From contig NZ_WHZW01000009.1 of assembly GCF_010667685.1 (NCBI RefSeq), positions 63,658 through 125,258 of the forward strand: a stretch of 61,601 bases of DNA. The letters run 5' to 3'. Source of the stretch: Bifidobacterium aerophilum (GTDB lineage Bacteria; Actinomycetota; Actinomycetes; Actinomycetales; Bifidobacteriaceae). This document shows, piece after piece, positions 9,288-18,343 of this stretch; positions within the stretch are counted from its first letter, which is position 1, and each line of letters opens with the position of its first letter. The position numbers and the translations under genes are program-made. The notes under the pieces were generated by a model. That model was not told where the DNA came from, did no database searches, and worked only from the letters and a program-made list of their open reading frames with translations.

Positions 9288-12200
9288 TCACACGCCCAAC
9301 GCCTTGCGACGCCGGTACTCGTAGGTCAACGCCAACGCGGCAGCCGCCAGCGCGGCGAACACGCCACCGCCGATCAGCCAGTCACGCGCCGACGCGTCAC
9401 CACCCGTCAACGGCAGCGACGACACCGCGACGTACGCGTTCACGAAGGTGGGAATGGAGCCCGCGGTTCCCGTATCCGGATTCGGCTGATCGGTCGAATC
9501 TCCGTATCGGGTCACCGCCGTGCAGGCACCATCGGCTTCGGAGCAAGTCACCACAACCGTCACCTTGAAACCGGTGTCGCCGTTGAGCTTGTTCAGACCG
9601 CCGGTGTCATAGCTCCAACCGGCAGGCTTATCCGTCGGCACGATCTCCTTGATACGGAATTCGTACGTCTTGTCCTCGGCAGGGAACGTCAGACGAGCGA
9701 AATCCAGCTGTTTTTGGCCCTTTGAACCGGTATCGATCGGGCCGTTAGTGGTAGCCTTGATCGTCTGATCCTTGTTCAGTGCGGTCTCGCCGTTGTTGCC
9801 CGCATACGTGACCGTATCGTCACCGGAACCATCGACTCGGGTGAGATCGAACTCGAAGTTCGACTTGCCATCCCAAGCCTTGCCTTCGACGCGTTTGATC
9901 ACCGAAATCTGCTTGGTGGGCTTGTTCGACTTGTCTCCGATGATGACCGTGGTCGTGCCGGAGAACAGCTTGGTCGTATCGGGATTGTTGTACGGAGCCT
10001 GCGACAGATCGAGTTTCAACGCCGTGTTACCGCATTTTTCACCCGGATAATCGGTCGCGCAATCATAGTTCTGCTTGGCGCCGAACCACGACCAACCAGT
10101 GCTGCTGTAGTAACCGACCTGACTCTTGCCGTCCTGATTACCGCTCAAACCGTATTCGAGAATCACGCCGTTGCCACCGTACGACAAATCGACCTTGCTG
10201 CCGACTTCGTCCGTCCACGTCAGCTTACCGTCGGCGGTCAAAGTACCGGTCCGCTTGTTGACCGTGATGTCGTGCATGGTCTGATCAACCTGATCGGCAT
10301 TACCGGTCTGCGCCATGGAGGCGACCAACGATCCGACGCCCACGCGGGTTGCGACAAGGTCATTGTCCTTACCCGCGTCGGCATGCACGCCGTTCACGTC
10401 GACGATCACCTTCACGTAGTTGTCGTTGACCTGATATCCCTTCGGAGCAGCAGTCTCCTTGAGGTAATACGTGCCTTCAGGCAGTTCCTTGTCCGTACCG
10501 TCACCGTCAGTCTGGCTCGGGAACACCGCTCCACCGGTCAGGTCCATGCCGGTGGCGTTGCCGTCGGAAGCAACCTTGCGCACCATGTCCTGTGTCTTGG
10601 CGGTATCGAACGGTGTTATGCCGTCCTTCGGCGTGACCTTGCCTTCGGCGTCGACCGTCACCTGATCCGCGGTATACAACACGAACGTCGCCTGCTTGTC
10701 GGCATCGGTCTGGCCATTCGTGTTAACGCTGATCGGGTTGCCGTCCTCATCGGTCTTCTGCACGAACAGGTAGTTCTTTATGTTCGTGATCTGCAAGCGG
10801 GATGCGAACACACGCGAGAACTGATTGCCGGTCAGGCGCACGGTCGTGCCCTGCGCATTGCGCAGATAGTAGCCGACCGTGAACTGCGTGTCCTTCTTGT
10901 TCGCGGCATTCAGCATGTTGTAGTAATACCGGATATCGCCGGGCAGGTTCTCCAAGGAAACCGTGTAGAAGCCATCCTGCTTCTTGAAATCGAAGTGCGT
11001 CACCTTGCTGGGGTCCACGGTATCGATGTCGCCGATCGGATCCGACAGATCCCATCCATTGATCGGATCACCGGTGACGATGCGCCACGTATCCGCATCC
11101 GAGGGAACAGTACCGTAATGCTTCGAGTCACGCTTGAGAATAACCGCGAACAGCTCGCCGCCATTGTCCAAAGCATCTTCGATCTCGGTCTCGGAATGCT
11201 TGTTTCCGTCAACATCGGTGACGTCATTGATGTTGGTGATCGTCACCGTTTCCTTGGCTGTGGCATAAGCGCCCGTCTCCCACAGATATGCCGGGTCGGC
11301 AAGCAACAGACCGGTCTGTCCGACGTCCTCTCCGCCTGTGTAGTACATCAGCTTCGTATCGGCCGCGGTACGGTACCCGGATGGCGTTGTCGTCTCCTTC
11401 AACACGTAATGCGTGATCTTGTTGTTGGGATCCTTGGCATACATATCGAAATTGATGCGCTTGTGCGTGGAGTTGTCGATGAACGTGAGAATGCCCTCAT
11501 CGTTGGTGGTTCCGTTGGCCACCAGATCGGCATCCGTGTACTTGTAGTCGGCATCGGCCTTGTACAGATCGAATGACGCGCCCGAGATGGGGTTGCCGTT
11601 CTGGTCGACCTTGATCATGTCGTTCGCCGGGCGGGAGGCAAGGTTGGTGCTCAGCTGCAGGTTGGAATTGCCGTTGCCACGCTCAAGGTAGAAGAAGTCA
11701 AGCGTATGTTCGCTTTCGTCGATGAACGTGTTGCCGTTGAAATCGTCGGCGGTAAGCACATTCCCGTTGCTGTCCGTCTTGCCGAGCATCAAAGATCTCA
11801 ACGTCGTTTCCTTGAATACCGTGCTGGAATCGTATGAAGCGCCGTTCCTGATGATCACGTCACCGGTCTTGAAGTCGATGTTGAGCGTCAGACGATCATG
11901 CAGACCGCCCAAGTCGCCGACGAGAATGCCATCGATGTACACCCACACGTCATCATCACCAGAGAAATTGAACTGCATGTTGGTGCCATTGACCTGGCCG
12001 CCGGTCGGCTGCGAAAACTCAGAATTCATATGCAGGCCGAAATAATGACGCAGATTCGCGTTATACGAGGTAACGTTCTCGTTCATGGCAAGCGTTCCGT
12101 CGGCGTTGGTCCTGTTCGGGCTTTGGAACACTTGACTTGCCGAATTGAACGGGAAGAACTGGCCGTCCTGCTTATCAGCGACGAGCTGCCGATCTGCTGA

Positions 12201-13295
12201 GACGGCCTTGCCGTCATACAGCACGAACGAGTTCGACGCACTATCGTAACTGGCAAAATTCTTCTGGCTGTCGTACTCGTACAGGCCGTTATTGTCGTTC
12301 AATTGCAGCAGGCCACTGACATTGGAAAACGTTTGTTTGCCATTAGCCGCAATGCTCGGATCGAACAGATAATTCAAGGATTCATCATCGCCGGTCGTCG
12401 CATTCGTAGATGTCGTAAGAGAACCTCGACTACCTAGGTAGTGATTACCCCGAGCCAATACCGGATAGCCGCCCTTAAGGGTATCTGTTACGATTCCGGA
12501 GAACGGGCCACCACGATTGGTATACCGCTGGTCGCTATCGGTTGTCTTACCGGTCCAATTGTTCATACTGCCGTTATTAGGCGCGTTGGTTCCCGAGTTG
12601 CCGCCTTCGGTACCGAAACCATTACGGGAGAATTTCAACGAATGGTTCTCGTTGATGCCGCTGAACATTCTGTCGTAGGAATCTATGCCGTTAGTATCGT
12701 CGACATCATTCTGCCCGCTGATCCAGTAATCGAACAGGTCCATTTTCACGTTCGACGGGGTAATGCCCTGCACCGTATGCTTGGCATACGACGGATCGGC
12801 GGTGAAATCAGCGGCAGTGGATACACCGGAGTCAGTACCAGAATCCTCTGCGTCTTTCTGCGCATCATCCGCTTTCTGCGCGTCATCGGACACGTTGGTC
12901 TGCGACTGGTCGGACTGCTTCTCGCTGGCCGTCGTGTCGAACTTTTGATCGTCCGAAGCGGATTGATCGGTCGATTCGGCGTCCGCGGTACCGGTCGCCG
13001 TATCGGACTGATCGTCATTACCGGTCTTGTCCGTGTCGGTCGTGCCATCCGTGGTGCCGGTCGCGGCGTCACCGTTGGTGTCGCCGTCGGTCTGCGGGGT
13101 GGTTTGCTGGACGGTCGTGGTGTTCGTATCGGTCGTGGTGTCGTCGCCGTCGTCGCTCCCCAAAGCGAACGCCGTACCGGAGATCGCCAGCGTGGCCAGC
13201 ATCGCCACGGCCGACACCGATGCGACCAGGCGCGTCGCGTTCTTGCGGTGCGCCTTGGCCGTCGCCTCATTCCATAGGTTCGAAATCTTCTTCAT
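9288..13295 (-). CDS. Large LPxTG surface adhesin, probable pilus tip subunit
   Basis: About 1335 residues. A basic N-terminus with signal helix (KKISNLWNEA...LATLAISGTAFA) is followed by a Thr/Asp/Gln-rich linker of ~100 residues. Next comes a fibro-slime/PA14-like lectin region (FNFSGDDDVWVYIDG, DLGGLHDRLTLNIDF), several CnaB/SpaA modules (ETTTPSGYRTAADT, ETAAPKGYQVND) and SLPLTGG with an anchor helix and RRRK tail. In known pili a large adhesin encoded before the shaft pilin sits at the tip. ATG at 13295 follows GGATGAGG; an alternative in-frame ATG at 13307 adds four residues. No class C sortase gene is adjacent. Confidence 0.88.
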   Translation of the reverse strand: MKKISNLWNEATAKAHRKNATRLVASVSAVAMLATLAISGTAFALGSDDGDDTTTDTNTTTVQQTTPQTDGDTNGDAATGTTDGTTDTDKTGNDDQSDTATGTADAESTDQSASDDQKFDTTASEKQSDQSQTNVSDDAQKADDAQKDAEDSGTDSGVSTAADFTADPSYAKHTVQGITPSNVKMDLFDYWISGQNDVDDTNGIDSYDRMFSGINENHSLKFSRNGFGTEGGNSGTNAPNNGSMNNWTGKTTDSDQRYTNRGGPFSGIVTDTLKGGYPVLARGNHYLGSRGSLTTSTNATTGDDESLNYLFDPSIAANGKQTFSNVSGLLQLNDNNGLYEYDSQKNFASYDSASNSFVLYDGKAVSADRQLVADKQDGQFFPFNSASQVFQSPNRTNADGTLAMNENVTSYNANLRHYFGLHMNSEFSQPTGGQVNGTNMQFNFSGDDDVWVYIDGILVGDLGGLHDRLTLNIDFKTGDVIIRNGASYDSSTVFKETTLRSLMLGKTDSNGNVLTADDFNGNTFIDESEHTLDFFYLERGNGNSNLQLSTNLASRPANDMIKVDQNGNPISGASFDLYKADADYKYTDADLVANGTTNDEGILTFIDNSTHKRINFDMYAKDPNNKITHYVLKETTTPSGYRTAADTKLMYYTGGEDVGQTGLLLADPAYLWETGAYATAKETVTITNINDVTDVDGNKHSETEIEDALDNGGELFAVILKRDSKHYGTVPSDADTWRIVTGDPINGWDLSDPIGDIDTVDPSKVTHFDFKKQDGFYTVSLENLPGDIRYYYNMLNAANKKDTQFTVGYYLRNAQGTTVRLTGNQFSRVFASRLQITNIKNYLFVQKTDEDGNPISVNTNGQTDADKQATFVLYTADQVTVDAEGKVTPKDGITPFDTAKTQDMVRKVASDGNATGMDLTGGAVFPSQTDGDGTDKELPEGTYYLKETAAPKGYQVNDNYVKVIVDVNGVHADAGKDNDLVATRVGVGSLVASMAQTGNADQVDQTMHDITVNKRTGTLTADGKLTWTDEVGSKVDLSYGGNGVILEYGLSGNQDGKSQVGYYSSTGWSWFGAKQNYDCATDYPGEKCGNTALKLDLSQAPYNNPDTTKLFSGTTTVIIGDKSNKPTKQISVIKRVEGKAWDGKSNFEFDLTRVDGSGDDTVTYAGNNGETALNKDQTIKATTNGPIDTGSKGQKQLDFARLTFPAEDKTYEFRIKEIVPTDKPAGWSYDTGGLNKLNGDTGFKVTVVVTCSEADGACTAVTRYGDSTDQPNPDTGTAGSIPTFVNAYVAVSSLPLTGGDASARDWLIGGGVFAALAAAALALTYEYRRRKALGV

Positions 13296-13389
13296 AGCCT
13301 CATCCATCGCCTATTCGTTTCAGCGCGCGCTGCTTGACGAGCCAGTACACGCCCACTAATTGGCGAGGCTAATGCCCCCGTACTCACAG

Positions 13390-13418
13390 TGCATACACCC
13401 CCGTAGGGTGCATGACAA
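13390..13418 (-). promoter_or_regulatory. Candidate promoter of the pilus locus
   Basis: On the minus strand TTGTCA (5 of 6 to the -35 consensus) is followed after 17 bases by TATGCA, a weak -10, about 95 bp upstream of the adhesin start. No long G-tract, the phase-variable element seen at some bifidobacterial pilus loci, is present here. Confidence 0.35.
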
Positions 13419-13627
13419 TCCCCTATCATCCTCGACATGGCGGAATCAAGCCGAACATATCCCCACGAATTCGTCGGCAATACGGACATCCACGTCCGGC
13501 GTGTCTATCCACAGTTTGGTCACGGGTGTGGCGCGCAGCGATCCGATCCCGCACCATCCACGCTCCGAGAATCCCCGCATCTTCGCGCGGATAACAAAAA
13601 ACCGGCGTCAGCGCGCCGGTTCCGAAG

Positions 13628-13701
13628 TGGAGCGGATGACGGGAATCGAACCCGCGTAATCAGTTTGGAAGACTGAGGCTCTACCATTGAGCTACATCCG
13701 C
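13628..13701 (-). tRNA. tRNA-Gly (UCC)
   Basis: On the minus strand the cloverleaf begins GCGGATGTAGCTCAATGG. It has anticodon stem/loop TCAGT-CTTCCAA-ACTGA (anticodon TCC), T-arm GCGGGTTCGATTCCCG and ends CATCCGCT plus encoded CCA. It reads GGA codons. It lies between the pilus locus and repeat copy B. Confidence 0.95.
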
Positions 13702-13969
13702 GCTGTGCCGCTTGATGCGACTTGTGCAATTATACACATTCGCCCGCAAATGGCAAGTGGCTCCACCAACTGACCATCTGCCTCCCCGCCTAGTGGGTTT
13801 CGATGTTCGCGGCCACGCCAGACGCGTCAGCCATCCGCATTCACCGCTCGATTCATCGGCCGTCGTTCTCCGGAACAGCGGTCAAGGTGCTTGGGGCGAC
13901 TCCGTTATTCCCGTGCCGATGAGGTCATTCGGGTTTTGACGAGGTTCCGTCATTTGCTGACGCGCCATC

Positions 13970-14233
13970 GTGCCACGGTAGACGCGTTGATCGTTTGCCG
14001 TCGCTACCGTGGCGAGTTTTCGTGCCACGGTAGAAGATAATCGGCGAAAAATCGTTACCGTGGCACACGCGCTCGCCACGGTAACGACGGCAAGCGCTTA
14101 ACGCATGAACCAAGACAACACACGTCCTCACAAAAGCCCGGAATTCCGCCGTTCTCGTATCGATCGTATTTCCCCATCATCACATCGCTCGCCACAGTAC
14201 CCCGAAATCGTCCGAAAACCTCTACCGTGGCAC
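13970..14233. repeat. TGCCACGGTA palindrome array, copy B
   Basis: Unit starts fall at about 13971, 14023, 14074 and 14190, giving spacings of 52, 51 and 116 bp. Units 1 and 2 are hairpins closed by TACCGTGGC (to 14013 and 14066). The long unit 14074-14189 contains ACGACGGCAAGCGCTTAACGC and GGAATTCCGCC and is closely related to the long unit of copy C. The inner part of unit 1 (GACGCGTTGATCGTTTGCCG) is the reverse complement of the start of the long unit, so unit types appear in both orientations. The array ends with CTACCGTGGCAC. Confidence 0.88.
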
Positions 14234-14475
14234 GCACAGGCCCCAAAGGCGGAGTATCGCACCCGCCGTCCCCGCTTCACCCATCACACTCATCCACAAT
14301 CCAGCACCGGCAGCACACGGAGAAACTACACTCCCACCCAGCTCATCCCGGCCCCACCAAGCTCGAACCCGACCGGTTCACAACGCCCCGCACACCTTGT
14401 GAACCGTTTCATGATTCACCACCCCGCGCGGTCTAGGATGGAACCGTTGCCGGGGAACTCGCAAATGGGGAAATC

Positions 14476-15342
14476 ATGAGCATGCCAACATATCCGCAGC
14501 CGACGCGCACGCAATACGGGCAATATCAGGCACGACCGCAATCGGTGTGGCCCGAACAGCCCTATCCAACGCCGGATACGCAATGGCCGATCGTCGCGCA
14601 AACGTATGATCCGACGCCAGAACTGCGCCGCCATGACCGCGCGGTGATCCGCTGGGTATGCATCACGGCCGCATTGGCCGCATCGCTTCTGATCATGTCG
14701 ACCATATGGACACTCGATGAGGCCAGTACGGCATACGTGCTGATCGGCACCGCGCTGATCTTCTCGTTCGTCATGCTGCTGGAGGATATATATGAGGACC
14801 TGCGACAGCGCAAGCTGCCGACCTCCGAAGGCTTCGTGATCACCGGGCGCATGATCCAACAGGCGTACGAGAACACGATCCCCATCCAACGGCTCTCCCT
14901 GTCCACGCCGATCATCATGCACGACCCGTTCAACACCGACGACCTGAGCTATTTCACCCACTATCAGATCTGTCCCAACGAAGTCTATCTGCTCTGGTTC
15001 AATCCGACCACACGCACGCACTCGTACCTGCTGTATTGGAGCGAACGCGGGTATGACGGGCTAAATACCGGCTGGTTCGGCAAATACCGGATGGCCTCAT
15101 ACGCGAAACCCACGCCGCGCGCATTACGGATATCGCAGCGGTTCATGAGACGGACAGCCGCCAAATCCCACGTCGATCTGCGCATGCGGCCGTGCATGCT
15201 TGAGGTGAACGGCATCCGCGCGCGAATCATCCTGCCGCCGAACGCGCCGGAGCTGGAGACCGGCGGGCAGGACCCGCACATCAGCGCGGCCATCGACGGC
15301 GTCGCCATGCTCAAGGACACTTTCGCGCCCGACCGTCGGTAG
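14476..15342 (+). CDS. Orphan membrane protein flanked by repeat copies B and C
   Basis: The product is 288 residues. The N-terminus is Pro/Gln/Tyr-rich (about 1-50), then two hydrophobic segments follow (about 60-80 around AALAASLLIMS, and 85-105 around AYVLIGTALIFSFVMLLE). A ~180-residue soluble domain follows with no motif I can name, despite a conserved-looking YQICPNEVYLLWFNPTTRTH stretch. GGGGAAATC precedes the ATG. It is the only gene between two direct copies of the composite palindromic repeat (13970-14233 and 15499-15711). The function is unknown; membrane placement is inferred from hydrophobicity. Confidence 0.7.
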   Translation: MSMPTYPQPTRTQYGQYQARPQSVWPEQPYPTPDTQWPIVAQTYDPTPELRRHDRAVIRWVCITAALAASLLIMSTIWTLDEASTAYVLIGTALIFSFVMLLEDIYEDLRQRKLPTSEGFVITGRMIQQAYENTIPIQRLSLSTPIIMHDPFNTDDLSYFTHYQICPNEVYLLWFNPTTRTHSYLLYWSERGYDGLNTGWFGKYRMASYAKPTPRALRISQRFMRRTAAKSHVDLRMRPCMLEVNGIRARIILPPNAPELETGGQDPHISAAIDGVAMLKDTFAPDRR

Positions 15343-15498
15343 TCCTTTTCTCTCATTCCTCCGCGCGCATGACGCCCATTCCAAGGCCGCCGCCGAGAGG
15401 CCGTGCGTGGCGGTGGCCCCGTTCCGTGCGTCCTAGCCAAGACAGAGTTCCGGCCGGAGCATCCCCGCCGGGTTTCACGGAGTTGCCGCACTTCTTTT

Positions 15499-15711
15499 GT
15501 GCCACGGTAGGGAAAAATCAGCGGAAAATCGTTGCCGTGGCACGCTCGTTTGCCACGGCAACGACGGCAATCGATTAACGCGCGAACCGGGACAATGCAT
15601 ATCTTCGCAAAACCGCGGAATTCCGCCATTCCTCAAAATGACGGCATTTCCCCACCATCGCGGCACTTGCCACGGTAGCCCAAAAACACCCAAAATCCGC
15701 TACCGTGGCAC
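15499..15711. repeat. TGCCACGGTA palindrome array, copy C
   Basis: Minimal form of the element, 213 bp: hairpin unit at 15499 (GTGCCACGGTA...TTGCCGTGGCAC), long unit starting at 15551 (TGCCACGGCAACGACGGCAA, TTAACGC, GGAATTCCGCC), and terminal hairpin from 15668 to TACCGTGGCAC at 15711. Spacings are 51 and 117 bp. It starts and ends with the same 11-bp inverted sequence, like a MITE. The orientation is the same as copy B. Confidence 0.88.
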
Positions 15712-15894
15712 ATCAACGCACACCAGCACACCCACCACGCGATAGGCATGGCGCCGAATAGAGGCACATACCAGAGAATCCTGCCCCGACCCGCAAATGC
15801 GACGGAACCCCCAGAATAAGACACACTTTTCTTTACTTAACCCGAACACCGAACCGCCCCAAGGCGCCGTGTCAATCCAGTCCGAAAACGAAGA

Positions 15895-15923
15895 AACCCC
15901 GCAAACCGAAGCTTGCGGGGTTT
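15895..15923 (-). terminator. Terminator after tRNA-Phe
   Basis: AAACCCCGCAA and TTGCGGGGTTTT pair with a short loop just beyond the 3' end of tRNA-Phe on the minus strand. Confidence 0.8.
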
Positions 15924-15926
15924 TGG

Positions 15927-16002
15927 TGGTGGCTCCGAGCGGCATCGATCCGCTGACCTAACGATTTTCAGTCGTTCGCTCTACCAACTGAGCTACAGAG
16001 CC
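15927..16002 (-). tRNA. tRNA-Phe (GAA)
   Basis: Minus-strand cloverleaf starts GGCTCTGTAGCTCAGTTGG. It has anticodon loop CTGAAAA (anticodon GAA), T-loop TCGATGC and 3' end CGGAGCC-A with encoded CCA. 76 nt. It lies 49 bp from tRNA-Asp with a terminator between them. Confidence 0.95.
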
Positions 16003-16016
16003 AGTGAACAGTTGAA

Positions 16017-16040
16017 AAAACCCGGCGAACCGGGTTTCTT
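16017..16040 (-). terminator. Terminator between tRNA-Asp and tRNA-Phe
   Basis: On the minus strand AAACCCGG-TTCG-CCGGGTTT is followed by a T-rich stretch, directly after tRNA-Asp. It implies that the two tRNAs can be transcribed separately. Confidence 0.8.
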
Positions 16041-16051
16041 AGCTATTCAAG

Positions 16052-16125
16052 CGACCCCGGCCGGACTTGAACCGGTGACCTCCGCCGTGACAGGGCGGCG
16101 CTCTAACCAACTGAGCTACGGGGCC
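16052..16125 (-). tRNA. tRNA-Asp (GUC)
   Basis: Minus-strand cloverleaf starts GGCCCCGTAGCTCAGTTGG, with anticodon loop CTGTCAC (anticodon GTC), T-arm ACCGGTTCAAGTCCGG and 3' end CGGGGTC-G. CCA is not encoded. 74 nt. Confidence 0.95.
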
Positions 16126-16246
16126 GTGTTGTTTTCGTTGTTTCGAAGCAACGAGTAGATATATTACAGATATCCGGCAGGAGTGCAACTCTCGGCGTGT
16201 CGCGCTTTGGAATCACATCGAAAAACAGCCCAAAACCGTTGAAAAC

Positions 16247-16284
16247 ATTGGGCTCAGAGGATATCACCATCCTCTGAGCCCAAT
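16247..16284 (-). terminator. Terminator of the DUF4190-like gene
   Basis: ATTGGGCTCAGAGGAT and ATCCTCTGAGCCCAAT form a perfect 16-bp stem 29 bp after the stop at 16313. On the minus strand GTTTTC follows. Confidence 0.85.
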
Positions 16285-16312
16285 CGCCGCGATTTTCCCG
16301 TTCAAACCTCGT

Positions 16313-17503
16313 TCAGGCCACGAATTCGACCTCATAACCGCCGAAAACGCCCTTCATCGGCGTGTCGCCGACTGGCCGAACAACGTTGCCGCCGGCATCA
16401 ATGGTTACTTCGTTCTGATCATCCGCTCCATCAATGCCGTCAAGCTGATCCTGCGACCCGTCAAGACCATCAAGATCGTCACCAAGACCGTCGTCAAGAT
16501 CGTCAAGACCGTCCGACCCGTCAGAGCCACCCAGATCATCCGGATCGATCCCCCACTGACCGAGATCTCCGAAGCTCATGCATTCGCCGTTGATGGTCAC
16601 GTCGCACGATGCCGCGCTGTCAGCCCCGTAATCGGTGTAGCTGTAGTCGTATGACTTGAGCGTCGTGTTCCACGCCCACGCCAGGAACACGGCGAACAGG
16701 ATGCCGATCAGCGTGAACACCGCGCCGATCACGATGCCCGCGACCGCCATGTTCCGGCTCTTGCCGCCGTTCTTGTTGATCTGCATCAGCGCGATGATCG
16801 ACAGCACCAGGCCGACCAGCGGGAACAGGAACGACAGCACGAATCCGACGATGCACAGCGTGTTCCAACGCTCGTTCACCGACGTCACGTACGGGATGTT
16901 GTAATAGTACGACGCGCCCTGCGGCGGATACGGCTGTCCGGGCTGTCCCGCGCCGGGCTGCGGCTGGCCGTACCCGTACCCCTCCTGCGTATAAGGACTG
17001 CCCGCTGGCTGACCATACTGCTGACCGTACTGCGCACCGCCCGGCACCGGCTGGGAGGACGCATATCCCGCGCCCGTCGCCTCACCGGCGCCCGCCGTGC
17101 CGGGATCCGACGGCTGCTGCGCGTACTGCGCGCCGTAGGACTGCGACTGCTGAGCCTCGCCGTACGCCGGCTGCTGCGCATACGGGACACCTGCCGGCTG
17201 GCCGTACTGCTGGCCGTAGGACTGTTCGCCGTATGACTGCGGCGCGTCACCATACGACTGCTGCGGCTGGAACGGATTGGCGGACTGATTCGTTTCAGGC
17301 GCCGACGGACCGGCCGGAGACTGCGCCCCCTGCGCATACGCCGGCTGACCATAACCCGCGTCGTGGCCGAGAGAGGACTGGCCATAGTCCGGCTGGCCAT
17401 AACCGGAAGAGGAGGAATCGAATTGGGGATCGGAGGACGGATTGCTGCCGGGTTGCGGATCGTTGCCGAACGGGACCTGCGGCGTTGCGTTGTTATCGCT
17501 CAT
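16313..17503 (-). CDS. DUF4190-like membrane protein with Q/Y/G/P-rich N-terminus
   Basis: The product is 396 residues. Residues 1-205 are low-complexity (repeated GYGQP, SYGxQYGQPAG), a disordered cytoplasmic region. Two membrane helices follow (around LCIVGFVLSFLFPLVGLVL and AVAGIVIGAVFTLIGILFA) joined by a short IALMQINKNGGKSRN loop, the layout of DUF4190 proteins. The C-terminal ~110 residues are acidic with Asp-Gly-rich runs. In actinobacteria such proteins are often annotated as membrane-associated, with no defined function. The ATG at 17503 is preceded by a GGGGT stretch. It is divergent from the PH-domain pair that begins at 17723. Confidence 0.8.
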   Translation of the reverse strand: MSDNNATPQVPFGNDPQPGSNPSSDPQFDSSSSGYGQPDYGQSSLGHDAGYGQPAYAQGAQSPAGPSAPETNQSANPFQPQQSYGDAPQSYGEQSYGQQYGQPAGVPYAQQPAYGEAQQSQSYGAQYAQQPSDPGTAGAGEATGAGYASSQPVPGGAQYGQQYGQPAGSPYTQEGYGYGQPQPGAGQPGQPYPPQGASYYYNIPYVTSVNERWNTLCIVGFVLSFLFPLVGLVLSIIALMQINKNGGKSRNMAVAGIVIGAVFTLIGILFAVFLAWAWNTTLKSYDYSYTDYGADSAASCDVTINGECMSFGDLGQWGIDPDDLGGSDGSDGLDDLDDGLGDDLDGLDGSQDQLDGIDGADDQNEVTIDAGGNVVRPVGDTPMKGVFGGYEVEFVA

Positions 17504-17722
17504 GACCCCAGTCTAGACCCGTCGCCCGCGAACCGGTAGACCGACGTCCGACAAACCGCATCTCCCCGCCAGCCCACGCCCGGCCGACGCGCGCCCATCG
17601 CCCACGCCCGGCCGAACGCCGAACGATTCGCGACTGCACCCGCAGACGCCGACCAGGAACGGCCAGCGCGGCAACGCGTCCTGTCGCGTACAGTGATACG
17701 TACACCGACGAAGGGGAAATCA

Positions 17723-18343
17723 ATGAACGATCCGCAGACCGATACGTCTCACGCCGAGCCGGTCGAGACGGTCGATCCGGCCGAATCAACCACTACGGCC
17801 GAATCAACCATCGCCGCAGACTCGAACAACCCAACCGCCCCGACCAATGCGACAATCCACCACCACGTCGCATGGCAGCCGTATCCCGAACGTATCCGGC
17901 GCATGTGGCTGACAGACGAGGCGCTGCGGTTCGTCTTCTGGCTCGCGGTGTGCGTCGCCGCAGCCGTGATCTGCCGGTTGAACGGCTGGTGGCGCTGGCA
18001 GCCGATCGTCATCGGCCTGCTCGCCGCGGTCAATGTGCTGGATTTCGCGTCGCAGCCGTTGCAGACGCGATACAAGTACGCGTTCCACCGGTTCATGATC
18101 GGCGACCGGTTCCTGCGCATACGCACGGGATGGCTGTTCCGCTCGACCGTCACGGTCCCGTACAACCGCGTGCAGCACGTGGACACGAAGCAGGGGCCGT
18201 TGCTGCGCAGGTTCGGTCTGACGACGATCATGATCCACACGGCTGCCGGCGAACACGAGATCGCCTCGTTGGATTCGGCCGAGGCGGAACGCATGACGGC
18301 GCTGATCGCCGACCGCGTCGCCGCAGCGAAGGAGGACCTGTGA
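17723..18343 (+). CDS. Bacterial PH-domain membrane protein, YdbS-like
   Basis: The product is 206 residues. A polar N-terminus (~1-55) is followed by two membrane helices (about FVFWLAVCVAAAVICRL and WQPIVIGLLAAVNVLDF) and a bacterial PH (DUF304/bPH2) domain with RYKYAFHRFMIGDRFLRIRTG and the typical VPYNRVQHVDTKQGPLLRRFGL. The ATG at 17723 follows GAAGGGGAAATCA. The stop overlaps the GTG start of the next gene, so the two are translationally coupled. YdbS/YdbT pairs are widespread in Gram-positives; a role in envelope stress or antibiotic resistance is reported for some, but none is shown here. Confidence 0.85.
   Translation: MNDPQTDTSHAEPVETVDPAESTTTAESTIAADSNNPTAPTNATIHHHVAWQPYPERIRRMWLTDEALRFVFWLAVCVAAAVICRLNGWWRWQPIVIGLLAAVNVLDFASQPLQTRYKYAFHRFMIGDRFLRIRTGWLFRSTVTVPYNRVQHVDTKQGPLLRRFGLTTIMIHTAAGEHEIASLDSAEAERMTALIADRVAAAKEDL

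Noticed and set aside
13296..13440. Poly-G phase-variable promoter of the pilus locus
   Set aside because: Only runs of 4-5 G/C are present; no long homopolymer is found upstream of the adhesin.
5558..15711. CRISPR arrays
   Set aside because: Regular ~51-bp spacing is superficially similar, but the repeated core is a palindrome present in both orientations, the intervening parts are related to each other rather than unique, and no cas genes are in the window.
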